A stretch of 53,830 nt of DNA from an uncultured eubacterium 1-6 (lineage in GTDB: Bacteria; Bacillota; Clostridia; Lachnospirales; Lachnospiraceae), in contig CAIFEZ010000025.1 in assembly GCA_903789595.1 (NCBI GenBank), positions 1 through 53,830 of the forward strand. The letters run 5' to 3'. The position numbers and the translations under genes are program-made. Positions 26,205-34,251 of the stretch are shown piece after piece; positions within the stretch are counted from its first letter, which is position 1, and each line of letters begins with the position of its first letter. The notes below the pieces were generated by a model. That model worked only from the letters and a program-made list of their open reading frames with translations. It was not told where the DNA came from and did no database searches.

Positions 26205-26658
26205 TCATCTCTGCAAAATATCCATAAAGTGCTTTCCACCATTTTTTAATGCTTTCTCAAAGACAGAAAAAATCTTATGATTTTCCTCATCGTCTTCAAG
26301 ATATCCTATTGCTCCATCCGCCATATTCAGCGCAACATCAAATTTCTTATCAAATGTAATCGTGCGAATGTCCTGACAAATGAACTTTGCATTCAAATTG
26401 TCTTTTTTTGCCTGCTCGTTTGCATAATCTATGTACGCCGGTGTAATATCAATACCGATAAACATCATACCCACGTCTGGCAAACTCCAGTAAGTGCCGA
26501 CCAAATCCACATGCAAAATCAAGTATTTTTTCCGTCCCTTTTCACTGTAACTGCCTGATTAGAAAATCTACTTGTCTGTTGGTATCTTCTACCCATGACA
26601 TATTCTGAATATCCAGCGTCCAATTTTTCTGATACCAGTCTTTTCCCATTGCTTTCAT
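26205..26658 (-). pseudogene. SAM-dependent methyltransferase, decayed
   Basis: From ATG 26658 (after GGAGGTGAATTTAG) the frame reads MKAMGKDWYQKNWTLDIQNM and stops at TGA after FLIRQLQ. The same frame resumes with EKILDFACGFGRHLLEFARR, a clear SAM-binding motif I, up to GYDV. An extra T then shifts the frame, and the sequence continues as IGIDITPAYIDYANEQA to GGKHFMDI. It therefore has one nonsense codon, one frameshift and a lost C-terminus. The substrate is not known. Confidence 0.8.
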
Positions 26659-26681
26659 CTAAATTCACCTCCTGCTTTTCA

Positions 26682-26927
26682 TCATTCAAAAATCTGTCCC
26701 GGAAGTTTTTCCTTTTCCATATACGGGAACTCTCTATCAAATGCCTCTGCTTCCTTTTCATTTACCAGATACCCTGCCGGAGGTGCATACTCTCCTGTAA
26801 TTCCATTAAGATATCCCGGTATCAGTTCTTCGCACAAAAAGAAAGATGCATCCTCGCCTTCCGGCAATCCATGATAGCGGATGCCACCATATCCCATCAG
26901 AATCATTATTTTTATGCCATCCCGCAA
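26682..26927 (-). CDS. hypothetical 81-residue protein
   Basis: The frame opens with TTG at 26927 and ends 23 bp before the methyltransferase start, in the same direction. It reads MGYGGIRYHGLPEGEDASFF in its first third, then an acidic C-terminal half. No family is recognised. It may itself be a fragment, since its neighbours are decayed. Confidence 0.4.
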   Translation of the reverse strand: MRDGIKIMILMGYGGIRYHGLPEGEDASFFLCEELIPGYLNGITGEYAPPAGYLVNEKEAEAFDREFPYMEKEKLPGQIFE

Positions 26928-27033
26928 TATACACCCTCTCAGATCGCCCAGAATGCCCCGTAATGCGTTTCAAATGCATTCGTGTATATTTTTACCCTTT
27001 CATGTGACAAACCCGCTCACAGCGTCAATATAG

Positions 27034-27282
27034 CACATCCGGTTCAATGTAACCGGCCTGTTCTACGTCCAGACCGCGCCGCAAGCAATCCTGAATCACC
27101 TGAATCAATTATTCAGAAATTCATTTGCAACGCGATTCATTGAACAGCGTCCAGGCGATTATAAAATCCTTTCTGAAATCCTTGGACACAAGGACATTAG
27201 CATAACCCTGAACCTATACACCCATGTGATGACAGACAAGAAGGTCGCGGCGATGAATGATATTAAAATTCTGACTTCATAA
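27034..27282 (+). pseudogene. tyrosine recombinase C-terminal remnant
   Basis: An 82-residue open stretch ends in FATRFIEQRPGDYKILSEIL then GHKDISITLNLYTHVM, the C-terminal catalytic block of phage/ICE-type integrases. It keeps the GHKD histidine and the LYTHV tyrosine region, but the usual HxLRHSFAT is altered (NQLFRNSFAT). No start codon or N-terminal domain is present. It sits 225 bp from the 3' end of tRNA-Leu, a typical integration target, so it is probably the relic of the element that brought in the accessory DNA. Confidence 0.75.
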
Positions 27283-27291
27283 AATACCGAA

Positions 27292-27318
27292 CCCGTCCCA
27301 TATTGGGACGGGCTTTTT
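27292..27318 (+). terminator. intrinsic terminator of the integrase remnant
   Basis: CCCGTCCC and GGGACGGG form a perfect 8-bp stem around ATATT, followed by CTTTTT. It lies 10 bp after the integrase stop codon. Confidence 0.85.
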
Positions 27319-27471
27319 ATGCTACTGCGTCGATGATTTTACCACCACGCCCAACACCACAAAACCGTGATTTCAGCACCGTTCTATATAAAATCAGATG
27401 GCACTTAATGGAACAAGTGAGGGTTCAGAAAAGTCCGTGTTTATGCGGTTTTTCGGGCATTTCGTGGCACG

Positions 27472-27502
27472 AAAAAACCGCCTGATGAAATCAGACGGTT
27501 TT
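27472..27502 (-). terminator. terminator downstream of tRNA-Leu
   Basis: On the minus strand AAAACCG-T-CTGAT pairs with ATCAG-G-CGGTTTT around a three-base loop and runs into six T residues. A second inverted repeat at about 27437-27479 (GCGGTTTTTCG with CGAAAAAACCGC) overlaps one arm, so the two hairpins exclude each other. Confidence 0.75.
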
Positions 27503-27506
27503 ACTA

Positions 27507-27590
27507 TGCGGAAGATGGGACTTGAACCCACACGGTATTACTACCACAAGATCCTTAGTCTTGCTCGTCTGCCAATTCCGACACTTCCGC
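27507..27590 (-). tRNA. tRNA-Leu, anticodon AAG
   Basis: The acceptor arms GCGGAAG and CTTCCGC pair perfectly. The anticodon stem CAAGA/TCTTG encloses CTAAGGA, giving anticodon AAG for the Leu codon CUU. The T arm contains GGTTCAAGTCC, and the long variable arm (GTGGTAGTAATACCGT) is typical of tRNA-Leu. CCA is not encoded. The 3' end faces the accessory region. Confidence 0.93.
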
Positions 27591-27637
27591 ATATATTTAA
27601 TTCGCTGTCGTCTTTGTTCTCGCCGACAACGAATATT

Positions 27638-27666
27638 ATAATAGCACCGGGATGCAGATCCGTCAA
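27638..27666 (-). promoter_or_regulatory. promoter of tRNA-Leu
   Basis: On the minus strand TTGACG (27666-27661) and TATTAT (27643-27638) are spaced by 17 bp, about 48 bp ahead of the mature tRNA 5' end. Confidence 0.65.
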
Positions 27667-27788
27667 CAGTTATTTTAAAATTTCTGGAGATTTTTTTGTC
27701 TGATTAATTGCGTCTGTCACCCGGCTCCGCCAGCATGACAGATTGTCCGGAACGCCATGCCGGCCCTTTTCTCGAACCGCCTCGAAAC

Positions 27789-28346
27789 TTATTCGGACTC
27801 CACCGCTTTGGATTCCGCCGTCTCCGGCTTCTTCACCATGAAATACCACACTGCCTGACTGATCACCAGCGCCACCAGAAAGCCGCAGATCACGTCGGAT
27901 GGGTAATGAACCCCGAGATACAGTCTGGAATACGCAACAAGCGCTGCAAGGATTATGAGAGGTATGCCCGCCTTCTTTGGCAGCATATGCGCAGCCGAAA
28001 GCGCTACGGCAAAGCTGTTCGCCGTGTGTCCCGACGGGAACGAGTAATCCGTCGGAAGCTTTCCGATCGGCATCAGAAAATCAAAAGCATCAAAGGGCCT
28101 CACGCGCGCGAAGATCAGCTTCATCACCAGATTCACCACTATCGCCTCAATTGCAAGCGAAACCGCGGCGGCCTTGCCTGCCTCCCTTGTCTTCCGGAAT
28201 ACCAGAAGAAGAACAGCCAGGACGAACCAGCCGAAAAAACCGAAGGCACTGATTCCCTGCATAATCGGAGTCAGCCACCGGAACCGCAGGTGATCCCGGA
28301 TAAACACCAGAACACTTACATCCACCGCTGTAATTGATGAAACCAT
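27789..28346 (-). CDS. PAP2-family membrane phosphatase
   Basis: This 185-residue integral membrane protein has the three PAP2 motifs: KLIFARVRPF near 70, YSFPSGHTAN near 100 (catalytic His) and SRLYLGVHYPSD near 143 (nucleophile His). Five or six helices surround them. Such proteins remove phosphate from phosphatidate, PGP or undecaprenyl pyrophosphate. The nearby uppS makes undecaprenyl pyrophosphate, so that substrate is plausible but not proven. ATG follows GGAAAGGAGCGGGGA. Confidence 0.9.
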   Translation of the reverse strand: MVSSITAVDVSVLVFIRDHLRFRWLTPIMQGISAFGFFGWFVLAVLLLVFRKTREAGKAAAVSLAIEAIVVNLVMKLIFARVRPFDAFDFLMPIGKLPTDYSFPSGHTANSFAVALSAAHMLPKKAGIPLIILAALVAYSRLYLGVHYPSDVICGFLVALVISQAVWYFMVKKPETAESKAVESE

Positions 28347-28451
28347 TCCCCGCTCCTTTCCCCGGCCTGCGCCGGCAGATCAATGCAAATCCTTTTCACC
28401 ATGCCTGCCGGAAGCCCGGCAGAATTCGTTCTGACACGTCCTCCGGCTGTC

Positions 28452-29753
28452 TCAGAAAAGTTTCATGATATCGTGTACCGTGATGTATACAATAAATGCC
28501 ATCAGCGCCATCAGACCGTAGAAGTTGATATTTTCTTCGATCTTCCGGTTGACCGGCTTCCGTCGTATCGCCTCGATGAGCATCAGAAGCAGTCTTCCGC
28601 CGTCCAGTGCCGGAAGGGGGATCAGGTTCATGAAGCCCAAAGAAACGGAGATCATGGACATCACGCTGGCAAGCGTGAGGAGAGCCGCGCCCGGCGACAC
28701 CTCTGCCGCAGCCGCACTGTAGGTATCCCCTACCGTTTTGACGATTCCCACGGGGCCGGACATGTCATTAATGCCGAACGTTCCGTTCAGCATCCCGGCC
28801 AGTGACTTCCAGGCCATCTTGATCCAGAAAATCAACTCATAGAAGGAATACCGGATCACGCCGAAAAATCCCTGTTTGACGCGGGCGGACCGGTAGGAAA
28901 AATTCAGGGCTGCCGTGACCGTCTTTTCCGGTGTTACCGTCACCGTGCCCTCTTTGCCGTTTCTCTCATAGGTAATCTCAACGGGCGATCCGTCCAGAGG
29001 ATGTTCTTCCAGGTAACTGCTCATATCCTCTGTGGTGCGGACCTGCGTGCCGTTCAGCACGGTCACAACATCGCCCATCTGAAGGCCGGCCTTTCTTGCC
29101 GCAGTTCCTTTATTCACCATTGTGAGCTGCAGGCCGTTTCCGTCTTCGGACTCCTGCCAGTGGATACCGAGCAGATATCTTGTCTCAGACGAAGGCTGAT
29201 AGCTGATCTGGACCTTCTTTCCATCCCGCTTCACGACCAGTGAAATCTTGTCTGTCGGAATCTCCTTCATCAGCAGATCCATGTAAAAATCCCGCGAATT
29301 GACAATCCATTCCCCGTTGTAAGAAACGATCTCGTCTCCGGCCTGAAGGCCCGCTTCCGCCTCCGGCGTACCGGACGGGACCTCCGCGACGACTGTCGGA
29401 TCCGCGCCCGACACTCCGACTATCACGAGTGAGAGCAGAAATGCCAGGATAAAATTGAAAACAGGTCCTGCCGCGACGACAAGTGCTCTTCTCCACACCG
29501 GCGCGCCGATGAAGCTGCCGGGGATTTTCTCGCCGTCGTCCTCGTTCAGCATCGCGCAGGATCCTCCGAAGGGAAGGATTCTCCACGCGAAAACCGTTCC
29601 GCTTTTTTTGCTCTTGAACGACAGAATCTTCGGACCCATGCCAATGGCAAATTCTTCGACAACGATATGATTTTTCCGCGCCAGAATAAAGTGTCCGAAC
29701 TCATGAAAGAGGACGACAAGCCCGAGTACAAGAATTCCGATGATATATTTCAA
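28452..29753 (-). CDS. rseP: site-2 membrane metalloprotease RseP
   Basis: This 433-residue protein has the zinc motif HEFGH at about 18-22 in the first helix, FNFILAFLLSLV, one or two PDZ regions between about 115 and 265, MSGPVGIVKTVGDTY and the second active-site motif NLIPLPALDGGRL near 385. It cleaves membrane-bound anti-sigma factors or signal-peptide remnants within the membrane. The start is TTG at 29753 after GGGGAAACG. It is the last gene of the pyrH-to-rseP cluster, 11 bp after dxr. Confidence 0.95.
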   Translation of the reverse strand: MKYIIGILVLGLVVLFHEFGHFILARKNHIVVEEFAIGMGPKILSFKSKKSGTVFAWRILPFGGSCAMLNEDDGEKIPGSFIGAPVWRRALVVAAGPVFNFILAFLLSLVIVGVSGADPTVVAEVPSGTPEAEAGLQAGDEIVSYNGEWIVNSRDFYMDLLMKEIPTDKISLVVKRDGKKVQISYQPSSETRYLLGIHWQESEDGNGLQLTMVNKGTAARKAGLQMGDVVTVLNGTQVRTTEDMSSYLEEHPLDGSPVEITYERNGKEGTVTVTPEKTVTAALNFSYRSARVKQGFFGVIRYSFYELIFWIKMAWKSLAGMLNGTFGINDMSGPVGIVKTVGDTYSAAAAEVSPGAALLTLASVMSMISVSLGFMNLIPLPALDGGRLLLMLIEAIRRKPVNRKIEENINFYGLMALMAFIVYITVHDIMKLF

Positions 29754-29764
29754 TACGTTTCCCC

Positions 29765-30919
29765 TTAATTATTTTTCTTCCATTTTTCCGAGATCCGGCT
29801 CCTTGTCTCCGCCTCGACGCCGAGAATCTGTCCGAGATCCGGATTTTCAATTCTTCTGTGTCTGTCCATTGCCCCCTCGATGATACGATAAATATCCAGA
29901 AAACCGATTCTATGATCCAGAAAAAGCGCCACGGCTTCTTCGTTCGCGGCATTAAAAACCGTCGGCATGGATCCGCCCTCCGTTGCCGCCCGAATCGCCA
30001 GCGGAAGCCCCCGGAAGGTTTCCATATCAGGTTCGTCGATTTCTATTGAACGAAGCTTTGTGAAATCCAACCGCTCTCCCGGGAGGTATCTCCGTTCCGG
30101 ATAGTAGAGCGCATACTGAATCGGCAGCCGCATGTCCGGCGAGCCAAGCTGAGCCATGACCGCCCCGTCTTCAAACTCCACCATGGAATGAATGATGCTC
30201 TGAGGCTGGACCACGACCTGAATCCGCTCCAGCGGCACGCCGAACAGCCAGCGCGCCTCCATCACCTCAAGTCCCTTATTGACCAGCGTCGCAGAGTCGA
30301 TGGTGATTTTTCTTCCCATCGACCAGGTCGGGTGCTTCAGTGCATCCTCCGGCGTGATCTCCGCGAGCTCCGCCGTCTTCCTGCCCCGGAAGGGTCCCCC
30401 GGACGCGGTGATAAGAAGCTTGTGGATCTGTCTTCTGTCCTCTCCGTGCAGGCACTGAAAAATAGCGCTGTGCTCGCTGTCTACCGGAAGAATCCGCACG
30501 CCCTTCTCTTCTGCCAGAGGCATGATCAGGTGCCCTGCTGTCACCAGTGTTTCTTTATTGGCAAGAGCAATGTCCTTCCCCGCTTCAATCGCTGCCAGCG
30601 TCGGACGGATACCGATCATTCCGACTATGGCGGTGACCAGAATATCCGAAGCCGGCATCACGGCCAGCTCCAGAAGGCCGTCCATGCCCGACAGCACTCT
30701 GGTATCCGTGTCGCGGATTCTGACTCTGAGATCCTCCGCCGCACGCTCGTCATAGATGACCGCGAGCTCCGGATGAAATTCCCGGACCTGCTCCTCCGCC
30801 CTATCAACATTATGCCCCGCCGAGATGCCGACAACGCGGATATCTCCGTTATTTCTCACCACATCCAGCGTCTGGGTACCGATCGATCCGGTCGATCCCA
30901 GGATGGCTATTTTTTTCAT
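29765..30919 (-). CDS. dxr: 1-deoxy-D-xylulose-5-phosphate reductoisomerase
   Basis: This 384-residue enzyme converts DXP to MEP with NADPH, the committed step of non-mevalonate isoprenoid synthesis. The NADPH-binding loop LGSTGSIGTQTLDVV is at 5-20, IALANKETLV near 118 and SEHSAIFQCL near 147 in the metal and substrate site. Length is normal for the family. It feeds the downstream use of prenyl diphosphates by uppS, encoded two genes upstream in the same cluster. Confidence 0.96.
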   Translation of the reverse strand: MKKIAILGSTGSIGTQTLDVVRNNGDIRVVGISAGHNVDRAEEQVREFHPELAVIYDERAAEDLRVRIRDTDTRVLSGMDGLLELAVMPASDILVTAIVGMIGIRPTLAAIEAGKDIALANKETLVTAGHLIMPLAEEKGVRILPVDSEHSAIFQCLHGEDRRQIHKLLITASGGPFRGRKTAELAEITPEDALKHPTWSMGRKITIDSATLVNKGLEVMEARWLFGVPLERIQVVVQPQSIIHSMVEFEDGAVMAQLGSPDMRLPIQYALYYPERRYLPGERLDFTKLRSIEIDEPDMETFRGLPLAIRAATEGGSMPTVFNAANEEAVALFLDHRIGFLDIYRIIEGAMDRHRRIENPDLGQILGVEAETRSRISEKWKKNN

Positions 30920-30950
30920 TTACGCGCACTCCTTTCCGCCGCATCTCCGC

Positions 30951-31823
30951 TCACTTCACCAGCGACACCGCCAGAAAATAGATAATCGGAGCGGTGAAGA
31001 TCACACTGTCAAAACGGTCCAGAACACCGCCGTGGCCGGGTATCAGCCTGCCGTAATCCTTGATGTCCGCGTTTCTCTTGATCGCCGACGCCGAGAGATC
31101 ACCGACCATGGAGATCAGCGCCCCGATGAGACAGATGATCATATATTCCATTACCGGTCCTCTTGTCACGAGCCCGAAGATCATGCCGAGAATCGTTGCG
31201 CCCGCGACGCCTCCGATCGCGCCCTCAATGGTTTTCTTCGGGCTGAGAACCGGCGCCATCTTGTGCCTGCCGAAGAGCCTTCCCGCGCAGTAAGCGCAGG
31301 TGTCGCAGCCCCAGGAGCACAGGAAGATGAGCCATACAATGAACTGTCCGTCCTCCAGGCACCGGGTCTGATAGACGAAGGACAGCATGACCCCCACGTA
31401 AATCACGCCAAAATATGTCTCCATGATCTGACGGGCGCTGTACTTCGGGTAGGAAAATACATAGACGAACATCACGATGACGAGCCCGCAGATGATCGCG
31501 AACACCTGATAGCTGCCCCACATATAGACAAGGCTTACGTAGTAGAGAACCACCGAAATGTATCCGAACAGCTCGAGCATATCGATGGACCTGCCGCCCT
31601 TATGGATGCCGAGAGCGCGGTACAGCTCAAACGTACCGATCAGCGCCAGCGCGAGGGATATGAAATAGAGCACCCATCCTCCCGCATTGATTCCCATCAG
31701 CGCGATCAGGACCAGAATCACCCCGCTGATCAGTCTCGTGAGAAAAGAATTCGTTGTCTTTCTTGTCAGGTACTGGACGACAAGCATCACAAGCACCCCG
31801 ACAAGACCGAGAATATATAGCAT
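30951..31823 (-). CDS. cdsA: phosphatidate cytidylyltransferase
   Basis: This 290-residue multi-pass membrane enzyme makes CDP-diacylglycerol from phosphatidate and CTP for phospholipid synthesis. The family signature is present near the C-terminus as SAIKRNADIKDYGRLIPGHG followed by GVLDRFDS. About eight helices are seen. ATG follows AGGGAGGAAAAAGGA. It lies between uppS and dxr with short gaps, so it is probably co-transcribed. Confidence 0.95.
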   Translation of the reverse strand: MLYILGLVGVLVMLVVQYLTRKTTNSFLTRLISGVILVLIALMGINAGGWVLYFISLALALIGTFELYRALGIHKGGRSIDMLELFGYISVVLYYVSLVYMWGSYQVFAIICGLVIVMFVYVFSYPKYSARQIMETYFGVIYVGVMLSFVYQTRCLEDGQFIVWLIFLCSWGCDTCAYCAGRLFGRHKMAPVLSPKKTIEGAIGGVAGATILGMIFGLVTRGPVMEYMIICLIGALISMVGDLSASAIKRNADIKDYGRLIPGHGGVLDRFDSVIFTAPIIYFLAVSLVK

Positions 31824-31846
31824 TCCTTTTTCCTCCCTGTTGTCCC

Positions 31847-32572
31847 TTACTTCGCGTCTCCGAATCTGCGGTCCCGGCCGTTGTACTTTTCGATCGCCCG
31901 GATCAGATCCGGCTTATGAAAATCAGGCCAGGCCACATCGGTAAAATAGAATTCCGTGTATGCCAGCTGCCACAGTAGAAAGTTCGAGATCCTCTGCTCT
32001 CCGCTGGTCCGGATCAACAGATCCGGATCCGGTATTCCCGCGGTATCCAGATACCGCTCAAAGACCTCTCCGGTCACCCGGCCCTCCGGAAGCTTCCCGC
32101 TCCTGGCATCGTCCGCCAGCTTTGTCACCGCCCGCTCGATCTCATCTCTTCCGCCGTAATTCAGTGCAATCTGGAAATACATCTGATCGTAGTGTGCAGA
32201 CGCCTCCTCAACCTCGCGAATCTCCTCCTGCAGATCCGGCGCAAGCGCCGACGGATCTCCGATGATCCGCACTCTCATCCGGTTCTTATGAGCCTTCGCC
32301 TCGACACGTCTCAGATATTTCCGGAAAAGGTTCATCAGAACGTTCACCTCATCCGCCGACCGTTTCCAGTTCTCGGTGGAAAACGCATAGACCGTGAGAT
32401 ATTTCACGCCCATTTCACAGATCACATCGCACATTTTCTCAAGATTATTGCATCCGACCATGTGCCCGTAGCTTCTCGGCATTCCTCTGCGCTTCGCCCA
32501 CCTGCCGTTGCCGTCCAGAATAATTGCGATATGATTCGGAACCTTCAGACCCTCAAGCCCGTCTTCTTTCAT
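31847..32572 (-). CDS. uppS: isoprenyl transferase (undecaprenyl pyrophosphate synthase)
   Basis: This 241-residue cis-prenyltransferase condenses isopentenyl units into the C55 carrier lipid for the cell wall. The substrate motif IAIILDGNGRWAKRRG is near 16-31, with YAFSTENWKRS near 80 and the C-terminal DLLIRTSGEQRISNF block. ATG 32572 is chosen because GGAGG lies seven bases upstream; the frame is open further upstream but has no binding site there. About 300 bp of non-coding DNA with a nested hairpin separates it from frr. Confidence 0.95.
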   Translation of the reverse strand: MKEDGLEGLKVPNHIAIILDGNGRWAKRRGMPRSYGHMVGCNNLEKMCDVICEMGVKYLTVYAFSTENWKRSADEVNVLMNLFRKYLRRVEAKAHKNRMRVRIIGDPSALAPDLQEEIREVEEASAHYDQMYFQIALNYGGRDEIERAVTKLADDARSGKLPEGRVTGEVFERYLDTAGIPDPDLLIRTSGEQRISNFLLWQLAYTEFYFTDVAWPDFHKPDLIRAIEKYNGRDRRFGDAK

Positions 32573-32640
32573 TCTCATTCCTCCACAGGATCTGCACATT
32601 CTATGCGAAAGGAGATTCCGTGAATCATCTGTCAGAACAT

Positions 32641-32701
32641 TGCCGACAGTCAGAAGATGCTGCAGAAGCATCTTCCGACATTTTCTTTATTACTGTCGGC
32701 A
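32641..32701 (-). promoter_or_regulatory. nested hairpin between frr and uppS
   Basis: An outer perfect stem (TGCCGACAGT, 32641-32650, with ACTGTCGGCA, 32692-32701) encloses a second perfect stem (GAAGATGCT, 32653-32661, with AGCATCTTC, 32667-32675). It lies in the 299-bp gene-free gap 32573-32871. There is no U tract, so it is not a simple terminator. It could be a processing site, a protein-binding site or a small palindromic element. Confidence 0.6.
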
Positions 32702-32871
32702 TGCAATGGCAAAAAACGCAGGGAACCCCTTCCGACACACAGAAATACTGAAAGAAGCTGCCGCGCAAAACGCTTATGTGCACAATGCCCCGGAGCAAAA
32801 CCTCTGCGGCAATTCATACAGCAAGCGTCTCGTGCGTCAGCTCCCCCTCATATCTGTTTCATGGCTGCTGT

Positions 32872-33426
32872 TCAGACTTTCATCAGCTCTTTAGACTTCT
32901 CTTCCACAGCCTTGTCAATCTCTTTGATTCTCTTGTCGGTCGCCTTCTGCAGATCGTCCTGAAGCTCTGCGATGAGATCCTCAGAGAGATCCTCAGATTT
33001 CTCCAGCTTCTTGAAGGCCTCATTTCCGTCCCGGCGGATATTGCGGACAGCGACCTTGGCCTCCTCGCCCTTCTTCTTCGTCTCCTTCGTGAGCTCCTTA
33101 CGCCTCTCCTCGGTCAGCTCCGGAAAAATCAGGCGGATCACCTTGCCGTCCGTATTCGGATTGATGCCGAGATCAGACGTCTGAATGGCCTTGATGATCG
33201 GCTTGATCATGGAAGACTCCCACGGCTGAATCTGGATGATTCTGGCCTCAGGGACCTGAATATTCGCCACCTGATTCAGAGGCGTCGGAGCGCCGTAATA
33301 CTCGACCGTGATACGGTCCAGAACATGAGGATTTGCGCGTCCGGCACGAATGGCGCCGAGCTCGTTTGCAAGGTTCGCGAGTGTCTTCTCCATTTTGGCA
33401 TCGTATGCCTTTACTCTCTCATTCAT
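32872..33426 (-). CDS. frr: ribosome recycling factor
   Basis: This 184-residue factor splits post-termination ribosomes together with EF-G. Typical blocks are GAIRAGRANPHVLDRI near 25-40, YYGAPTPLNQVANI near 46, PEARIIQIQPWE near 63 and the C-terminal three-helix-bundle end LQKATDKRIKEIDK. ATG follows AGGGAGGAATTTACA. It lies 21 bp after pyrH, the standard bacterial arrangement. Confidence 0.97.
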   Translation of the reverse strand: MNERVKAYDAKMEKTLANLANELGAIRAGRANPHVLDRITVEYYGAPTPLNQVANIQVPEARIIQIQPWESSMIKPIIKAIQTSDLGINPNTDGKVIRLIFPELTEERRKELTKETKKKGEEAKVAVRNIRRDGNEAFKKLEKSEDLSEDLIAELQDDLQKATDKRIKEIDKAVEEKSKELMKV

Positions 33427-33447
33427 TGTAAATTCCTCCCTGTTCTC

Positions 33448-34143
33448 TTACACGGTCACTCTCGTCCCGGTGATCTTCCCGTGTGCGGCATTGACAATGC
33501 TGTCCTCGCCGTCAAGGCCGAATACTACCATCGGCATCCTGTTCTCCTTTGCCAGGATCGAAGCGGTCATATCCACAACCTGAAGCTGCCTGTCGATGAC
33601 TTCCTGAATCGAAACCTCATCGTACTTCCTTGCGTTCGGGTTGCTCTTCGGATCACTGTCATAGACGCCGTCCACAGCCTTCGCCAGCAGCAGCTCGTCG
33701 GCGTCAATTTCGATTGCGCGGAGAACAGCCGTCGTATCTGTCGAGAAGTACGGGCTTCCCGTTCCTCCTCCGTAGAACACGACCATGTTGTGTGCAAAAT
33801 ACTTGTTGCTCCGGTCCTTCGAGAAGAGCTTCGTGATTCCGCCGATCTCAAAGGGGGTCAATACCGATGTCATCATGCCCTGTGACCGGAAAATCTCGGA
33901 CACATAGATGCAGTTCATGACCGTCGCCAGCATACCGATCTCATCCGCCTTCGTGCGGTCGATATTCTTGCTGGAGCGGCCTCTCCAGAAGTTTCCTCCG
34001 CCGATCACGATTCCGATCTGGAACCCGTCATCCACCAGCTTCCGGACCTGTTTCGCGACACCTGTGACAACCTCCTCGTCAAATCCGGTCTTTTTGTCTC
34101 CTGCAAGCGCTTCTCCGCTGAGCTTCAGCAATAGTCTTTTCAT
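33448..34143 (-). CDS. pyrH: UMP kinase
   Basis: This 231-residue enzyme phosphorylates UMP to UDP. KRLLLKLSGEAL opens the protein, GIVIGGGNFWRG lies near 45, and the nucleotide-binding end contains LLLAKAVDGVYDSDPK near 155. ATG follows ACAAGGAGATCGTGC. rpsB and tsf, often just upstream, are absent; aspartokinase occupies that place. Confidence 0.96.
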   Translation of the reverse strand: MKRLLLKLSGEALAGDKKTGFDEEVVTGVAKQVRKLVDDGFQIGIVIGGGNFWRGRSSKNIDRTKADEIGMLATVMNCIYVSEIFRSQGMMTSVLTPFEIGGITKLFSKDRSNKYFAHNMVVFYGGGTGSPYFSTDTTAVLRAIEIDADELLLAKAVDGVYDSDPKSNPNARKYDEVSIQEVIDRQLQVVDMTASILAKENRMPMVVFGLDGEDSIVNAAHGKITGTRVTV

Positions 34144-34208
34144 GCACGATCTCCTTGTATTCTTCTGTTTACGACCTGCCGCTGACTATTCATGCGGCAA
34201 CTGCTTAT

Positions 34209-34233
34209 ATTATAGCATAAAGGCATGCTTTAT
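34209..34233 (-). promoter_or_regulatory. promoter ahead of pyrH
   Basis: In the gap after the aspartokinase stop an extended -10 element, TGCTATAAT, is present on the minus strand (TATAAT at 34214-34209). A perfect inverted repeat ATAAAG-GCATG-CTTTAT just upstream of the -10 could bind a regulator. The -35 box is weak (TTGGCG, spacing about 19). Confidence 0.5.
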
Positions 34234-34251
34234 CGCCAAGAAATCTCACTA

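Noticed and set aside
28399-28420. Terminator hairpin CTGCCGG/CCGGCAG between rseP and the PAP2 gene
   Set aside because: The stem is perfect, but no T tract follows on either strand.
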